From Glandiceps talaboti (lineage: Eukaryota; Hemichordata; Enteropneusta; Spengelidae), in NCBI RefSeq assembly GCF_964340395.1, contig NC_135554.1:19698592-19762591 (forward strand): 64,000 bases of DNA, given 5' to 3'. The translations under genes were made by a program, and so were the position numbers. Shown piece by piece: positions 58,745 through 64,000 of the stretch (within the stretch, counting starts at the first letter, position 1; the number at the start of each line of letters is the position of its first letter). The notes beneath the pieces were generated by a model. The model made no database searches, had not been told where the DNA came from, and saw nothing but the letters and a program-made list of their open reading frames with translations.

Positions 58745-60050
58745 TTAGTTTATAATGTTCTATAAAGTATATAACTAAGTATACATGTATGACACGCCAG
58801 TGATACCACATACTATTACAGTACAATTATGAGGTTCTCAAAAAACTATCAGTATACATGTAAGTTGTATGACAGCTGTGTGACGAATATAAACTATGAA
58901 CAATTCAGTTATTTGCTATCGATTTTTCTTTATCCAACTTCAGTCGTATTTGTCTTTGAATATTACTTCTGTGACTTTTCATTTACTAATATTACAAGAT
59001 TAAATGAGAAGATTTATGGCACTTACAAGGCACATCTCAATCATCATCAGACCATAAATGAAACGTAATTGCAACCAGTCACGGAATGTTTTCATTTACT
59101 CTATCACCAATTCACTTTATACTTGGCTAAACACACACGAAGTGTTCAGTTGCTCAAAGTCTATTAAGATTGCAATTCAGCGCTTGAATGCAAGTACGGT
59201 GCGCTGAGCCGAGACGAACTGGGCTGTGTGAACAAAATGTTGACAATACAATAGCTGTATGTTGAGGCAACGTTGAAGTGTTATCAATCATAGCAGAATT
59301 CTGTCTCGTTTATCTAATTAAAGGGTTAGAGTTTGTAACTCGAGTAAGAGTAATTTTCTTTATAACATGGATAAGCTACAGTATAAGTACTACACTAAAT
59401 GAGACGTGGTTTATTCAATATTTTCTTATATTATACAATGGACAAGCCAAGTTGTTGTGTATGAACAGAAAATATGGATTATAAAGCGAAGTCGTTCTAA
59501 GTCACGACTGCGTGTGCTTACGTCACTGTTCGAAATAAGCTTACGAGTCAAAACGTTCCAAATCGCCATTATTTTTTCAGTAATAAACTTCTGATCACTA
59601 GAAGTTTATTTAGTACTCTATCGAGTCACACTACATTACAAAAATCACCACAGATCGAACTACCAAGCATTGGCCAATAAAAAACAGTGGCCAAATACAG
59701 TTTTACACGCCTTCAGTAGAAAAAACACCAACTTCAAAGATATTTAACCGTATAAAGGACTACTACACGACTCCTTCCTTGACATTTCCCGTTGCTCGGA
59801 TTATGCCACAACCTTAAGCTTGTTAGTTATTACACATGATTATAAGATGTTTAGCATTATCCCCAAGATAACGGATAACAGGGGCCATCAATAAGTTATG
59901 ATATATTAAAGATACATCACTACCTCTTGAGTATCGTTAATATTGCATACGCCAGAGGCTTCTCAAAGTTTAAAACTGTACCCATTAACGGTTATGAGCC
60001 GAAATGCCGCGTGTCCGAAATTTTGCACTTTGTATTACGGTTGAAATGTG
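58745..60050. other. Gene-free stretch containing the second member of a repeat pair
   Basis: About 59430-59580 is the counterpart of the 55.4-kb segment. It is followed by a small perfect inverted repeat 'aaacttctgatcactagaag' (about 59585-59612). The frames 58829-59068, 59278-59484 and 59406-59594 have no recognised product. Confidence 0.45.
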
Positions 60051-60099
60051 TCTGTGTGTGTGTCTGTGTGAAGGCATCATTAACCCAACTACCCTGGCT

Positions 60100-60560
60100 A
60101 AAATATTCCCATCGAATAGGGAACTTGCTATCCAGACTAAGCATGCTCAGCCGCAAAGGACTATGGGATTATCTGTGGTTATTGTAATACCTAATCAGGA
60201 GCTACCGATAAAATAAACCTCCCACAATGGTCAGGGCAACTATGAATTGATCATTTGTGGTTAAAAACAATGTAACATTATTGTTTACAATACTATTTGA
60301 TTAGTATTTATTATCACATTTCCCATGATGAAACATTCAACATGGCGGGTTTGCCAGTTCCCTATTGTCAGCTCAGTTTTGTATATGTTTTGGGTCGCAA
60401 TTTGCGAGACTAGTTCTTGAACACAAAAAGACATTGTATGGGCTGTGAGAAATACTTCTAAAATCTGTAACTTTCTGTATATTTTACGTTCGTTTGTCCT
60501 TTGAGAGAATAGCGACGTTTGTGTAGTTAAATTCAATCACTGAAGCATAACTAGTGTCCG
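60100..60560 (+). promoter_or_regulatory. Candidate promoter with a YY1-like start context
   Basis: The word 'AACATGGCGGG' (60339-60349) fits the YY1 site AANATGGCGGC, which in animal promoters often coincides with the start codon. From its ATG (60342) a frame of 23 codons begins MAGLPVPYCQLSF and stops at about 60413. Just upstream are 'tttcccatgatg' and 'ggactatgggatt', similar to ZNF143/Staf half-sites. There is no clear splice donor inside the frame. Each match is short, so this may be chance. Confidence 0.22.
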
Positions 60561-62335
60561 GAAAATTGAATGGAACAAACAAATGTAAGTGAACGAAACA
60601 CGTGAAAATATGTGTAAATTGTGGAACTTCAAACATTCTGCGATAACGTTGGCTATTCTTAGACTACCTTGTCGATCAGTGTGGATCAAACTGCGCGCGC
60701 GATAGATGTGAAAGCTAGGAAAGCACTGAGCAGAACAGAAATACTGTGAACAGATGTAAAAAGAAAAAGAAAAAAGAAAAGAAAAAAAAGTATGGCTTCA
60801 ATGAAGAATAAAAAACAGAACCATTATACTCATCTTGATAACCGTGTTTTTGCTCTGTGTTCAAATCCTGTCATTCCCAATGGCACAATAATTTGGCATA
60901 GTAAACAAAACTATGGTCGATAACCCCCAGACATACGTTAACATTCTTCATCATAAAAGTTATGTCAACCTTTATCGAGAGTAACAGGGTTACTATAATA
61001 CAATCCCTCCCCCTGTAATGTTGAACACCACACCATGATAGAACAGTTCTACTTTTAGCAATAGATACAGAATCGATCCCTTTTGGTAGAGTTTCACATT
61101 CTTGCAAGAAGGTCGTGTACATATACGTGACCTAAACGGTCGTCCCCGTTTTTCTTGAAAGTAAAATAAATCAAGCGTCACAGACAACCTACGATTAGGT
61201 ATACATATTCTAATGGCAAGTACAAAGTATCATGGAAACGTATACATTGACTGAAGGAGGTTGATATAGTGCTTAACTTAAATGGTAATGCATTTTTACG
61301 TGGTAGGCATAACATATTGCTTAATACTCTGTAAACTGCATAGGTCAAACGAGAACAGACATCTCTATAGTGAACGATTTATTGCCGACGGCACATTCCC
61401 ATCTGGCATGCACGCTGGAATATTTGTAGTTGGGGACGTAAATCATGCATGTAGTTACATGATTCGTTACTAGACCGTACTTGTTTTATCTTCTCGACTA
61501 AGTGATTTACTCTGTTTGCGATGCATTCCAAATAAAACATTCAGTCACCAAATTAATACTAGAACTACAACACATACAATTTATAATGCAACGCTGGTGG
61601 CGCACTGCTTATTTTAAACGGACAGAAATATGTAATAATTTTAAACCCGGGTTGTTTGTTCGTTCGTTCGTTCGTTTGCTAGCAAGTTATGAAAAACTAG
61701 TTTTAAACTGAATGCCTTCCGTAAGGGTAATTTTGAGTTTTTTGTTCCTACACATATATAATTGCTGGAATGCAAAAACCTTGGCTTTAGTAGGTATTAG
61801 TATATGATATACCCCTCAATTGGCAAAAAGGTGTGCCAAACTATAAGAAATCTGAAAGGACTTTGTGATATCAATCCAAATGATATCACAAAGAACAAAT
61901 GTTAGAATTGCTTATTGGTATCATTTGAACATCATGAATTTTTATTTAGCTCTACATCTGTGATTTTTTAAGTCCCAGTGAAACTAAGTTGTCGAAAAAG
62001 TTGTTCAAATCAGTGCCCACTACTTATTCTCAGTATAGGACTTCCGGCCTTCGCGATCTCCTACATACCCGGGATATGTACACTCGTTTCCATGGCAAAT
62101 AATAAACAAAATTCAAACCCTGGTAACATCGCTAGTACGCATCAGAAAGTTTACATATTTTATGGTAAGCATGATACCGATCAGAAACAATGTTTTTCTT
62201 TTTTGTGGCCCACACATCTAAATAACGAAAATATGCCAATAACTTATTAAAACTAAGACCAACAGCAATAATATTTTCAGGACAGATGCGCTTTGGTATC
62301 GCAAATGTGTGTAATAAATTATATTGAATTTGAAG
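60560..62335. other. Gene-free stretch
   Basis: The frames 60871-61122, 60993-61187, 61282-61473, 61502-61711 and 61978-62250 were inspected; none shows a known domain. A short (GTTC)n run is at 61654-61674. Confidence 0.4.
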
Positions 62336-62339
62336 CGCG

Positions 62340-62481
62340 CATTCTTGAGACATAGCCTAATTACCGAAAATCATTAATTACGTAAATTGCTAATTAATAT
62401 TCGCGGGATGTTTACCAAAATCTAATCAGTTCTATTGAGTTAGTCGTTGTTTAGAAATTGGTGAGACAGACAGACAGACAA

Positions 62482-62531
<50 letters not shown>

Positions 62532-62532
62532 C
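62340..62532 (+). repeat. Microsatellite-attached module, copy 2, with (GACA)n
   Basis: The phrases 'gcctaattaccgaaaatcat', 'ctaattaatattcgcgggat' and 'gtttaccaaaatctaatcag' match the module at 4.8-5.08 kb in order, and it likewise ends in a (GACA)n array (62465-62532). Confidence 0.7.
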
Positions 62533-62539
62533 CTAATAT

Positions 62540-63333
62540 AACCTGATTTTTAGGGGTATTGCTGAATCCGCGTGAAGAAGACTGTTCTTCATTGATTCGT
62601 ACATTTATTAATGAGAAACTTGGTATAAGTGATACTATGTACATTGAGAGAGCCCATCGACTAAGTTATAGTAATAAGCGCTTCCCGAGACCAATTATTG
62701 TCGCATTTAGAGACTTCTACGATACCGAGATTATAATGAAAAACGCATATCGATTGAAGGGTTCAGATTTGGGCATTAATCGTGACTACCCAGCTGAGAT
62801 TGTAGCGGCTCGGAAATCACTGTGGCCAATCTACAAGGAAGCGAGGAACAACAAGGTCAACCGAGTCTCAATTACGTATCCAGCCAAGTTATTGGTAAAT
62901 GGTAAAATTACCCAAGATTGCTTTCCAGATTGGAATAAAGTACTTAGTGGGCGGCGTGCTCAAGCAGTATCAAACAACGATCGTAGTGTTAATGCCAGAG
63001 GTATGGATCAACAGGTGTCATCGGATAGCGCAAGTCACGTTAGTGTTGCAGGCCCATCACACGAGTTTACTACGATTCACGAAGATCGCCGCGGTGACAA
63101 TTCTTCCGATGGGTCATACAGTTCACATAGTTCGGATGAAGATTCATTTAAATCGTACTCCCAACAAGATCCTATGAAAGATCGCGAATCCAGTGAATTT
63201 TCTGCGAGGAGTCGTGTACATCTGAAATTGGTTTATCCGAGGCTGAGTCGTCGTATGTTGACATTGCAAGCCAAGTTTCAGCGCAGTTGTCAAGCAACAA
63301 CACTTTGGTTCCATAGGAAGATCTGGAGGAGGT
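62540..63333 (+). pseudogene. LINE ORF1, L1-ORF1p-like, 5'-truncated
   Basis: A frame of about 265 codons (62559-63356) encodes a nucleic-acid-binding ORF1 protein of the L1/Tx1 type. Visible landmarks are 'IERAHRL', 'RPIIVAFRDF' (end of the RRM-like domain), 'INRDYP', 'KEARNNKVNR' and 'LLVNGK' (C-terminal domain), then a Ser-rich tail. There is no ATG start: the expected upstream 'NLIFRGIAES' is readable from about 62541 in a different frame, so one frameshift separates it. Near 63200 the tail appears to change frame; the alternative frame reads 'VDIASQVSAQLSSNNTLVP' and a TAG just before ORF2. The left edge joins (GACA)n directly, so the element is 5'-truncated. Confidence 0.85.
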
Positions 63334-63545
63334 ACCGCTTAGAATTGCCTTATTAAATGCACAGGGCCTTGTTAGTAAACGTTTTAGCAAATTAAAGTTA
63401 CCTGAGGTTGTAGAAATTTTCGAGTCACACGATATAGTTTTATTCACTGAAACTTGGACATCGGAACAGACTGAATTAGTTGTAGAGGGTTTTGAATATA
63501 TTGTTTTAAATAGGACGCTTAGGAAACCTGGTACTAAACGCAATT
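63334..63545 (+). pseudogene. LINE ORF2, start of the AP endonuclease, truncated
   Basis: The frame reads 'RIALLNAQGLVSKRFSKLKL' and then 'VLFTETWT', the first two conserved blocks of an apurinic-type endonuclease (the N of 'LLNAQG' and the E of 'TETW'). It ends with 'RTLRKPGTKRNS', where intact elements continue with 'GG' and the rest of the domain. A stop follows at about 63568. Everything downstream (the rest of the endonuclease and the reverse transcriptase) is missing because the sequence changes to recombinase-like coding at about 63540-63550. Confidence 0.82.
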
Positions 63546-63854
63546 CTGAAGGAAAAAGGGTTCGATGAACAGTCAATAACCGGAAGAAGTGGTCATCGTT
63601 CGACAGCCGTGAGAAGCTACAAACGCCCATCGGAAGATGTATTGCAAAATATTACAAACACCCTCCAGCTTCCTAAACCTAAGGAGTTAAAGATCTCTCC
63701 CACGAGAGAACCGGCCGCTATATATTGTCCAAAGACAGCAGAACGTACGTCTAGTACTCAGAGTAACGTGTTACACATCATTGTTCCTGACGGAGTTGAC
63801 TCAGTGTGTTCGGAACGATCCGGGGAAAAAATGACAATTACGTTTGACTTCTAA
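63510..63854 (+). CDS. C-terminal part of a Crypton/KIAA1958-type tyrosine recombinase
   Basis: The open frame (63510-63854, stop TAA) contains 'GFDEQSITGRSGHRSTAVRS' followed by 'YKRPSED'. This fits the C-terminal catalytic block of tyrosine recombinases of the Crypton-derived DUF3504/KIAA1958-like group: 'GHRS' supplies the His/Arg box and the Tyr of 'YKRP' would be the nucleophile. A further 'NTLQLPKPKE' is typical of that group just after the catalytic block. The remaining residues to the stop are polar. Two AATAAA signals follow (about 63868 and 63905). The N-terminal catalytic Arg region is absent, so this is a last exon or a fragment. Homology probably begins at about 63543; the first codons overlap LINE sequence. 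Confidence 0.7.
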   Translation: MGRLGNLVLNAILKEKGFDEQSITGRSGHRSTAVRSYKRPSEDVLQNITNTLQLPKPKELKISPTREPAAIYCPKTAERTSSTQSNVLHIIVPDGVDSVCSERSGEKMTITFDF

Positions 63855-63865
63855 TGCTTTCTAGC

Positions 63866-63911
63866 AATAAATGCGTTTTCAAATTGCAGTCACGCATCCT
63901 CTTGAATAAAA
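63866..63911 (+). terminator. Possible polyadenylation signals
   Basis: Two AATAAA hexamers occur within 60 bp after the recombinase stop codon, consistent with the end of a transcript. No other support. Confidence 0.35.
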
Positions 63912-64000
63912 CTGATTGTTTGTCTTGACTAGAAGTGTATTTGTTGATGTTGATGTTCATGTTGATGAATGTATTGTTGCATACCATATATCAGGTGGCT

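Noticed and set aside
61978-62250. 90-codon frame near the recombinase end
   Set aside because: It uses a non-ATG start, lacks a domain, and is broken by repeat sequence downstream.

Overview
This window is nuclear DNA from a eukaryote, most likely a marine invertebrate animal; the phylum cannot be fixed from the sequence. It is AT-rich and full of simple repeats. No complete cellular gene is visible: there is no convincing multi-exon coding potential, no operon-like packing, no tRNA or rRNA gene and no CRISPR array. Most open frames of 60-250 codons are by-products of tandem repeats or chance. The clear coding homology belongs to mobile elements: a degenerate non-LTR retrotransposon on the minus strand (about 56.1-58.7 kb), the C-terminal end of an L2/CR1-like LINE inserted into it, a 5'-truncated LINE with ORF1 and the start of an endonuclease (62.5-63.5 kb), and the C-terminal end of a Crypton/KIAA1958-type tyrosine recombinase (63.5-63.85 kb).

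The rest is built from two materials. The first is short non-autonomous elements with terminal inverted repeats (TIRs), in several families that recur across the window. I call them here: H1 (GGCC ends, TTA target duplication; 1.45 and 57 kb), H2 (GGCC ends, TTGTTTGGTTCCG; 10.7, 23.6, 37.2, 52.4 kb), H3 (GGGAYGATTGCACAATGTC; 12.9, 35.1, 39.9 kb), H4 (TTAAAGCTGCACNAGCTG; 2.3, 18.8, 32.4, 36.7, 42.9 kb), H5 (a fold-back element starting AAGTGGCCATATGG; 15.0, 16.6, 16.8, 24.4, 24.6, 46.6, 52.0 kb), H6 (44.8 kb), H7 (mariner-like, nested in H4 at 2.4 kb) and H8 (25.2 kb hairpin). H1 and H3 have the 3-bp TWA duplications typical of PIF/Harbinger elements; H7 has a TA duplication.

The second material is tandem arrays, about fourteen of them, from nearly identical minisatellites (36 bp x 26 at 25.5 kb, 39 bp x about 17 at 21 kb, 95 bp x 6.5 at 18.2 kb) to strongly decayed satellites (11.6-14.8 kb, 15.2-15.8 kb, 39.5-42.2 kb, 50.2-50.6 kb). 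Long microsatellites, including (TA)n, (CTGT)n, (CA)n and a graded pentamer series, fill gaps.

Several insertions can be proved inside the window because the interrupted host sequence is itself recognisable: H7 in H4, H3 in the 11.6-kb satellite, H1 in the minus-strand LINE reverse transcriptase, a short LINE/SINE tail in H4 at 37.0 kb, and an L2-like 3' end in the LINE at 58.2 kb. The only hints of host genes are weak: a CpG-richer stretch with a CTCF-like site and a good splice donor at 49.27-49.42 kb, a possible acceptor/exon at 51.7 kb, and a YY1-like ATGGCGG start context at 60.34 kb.
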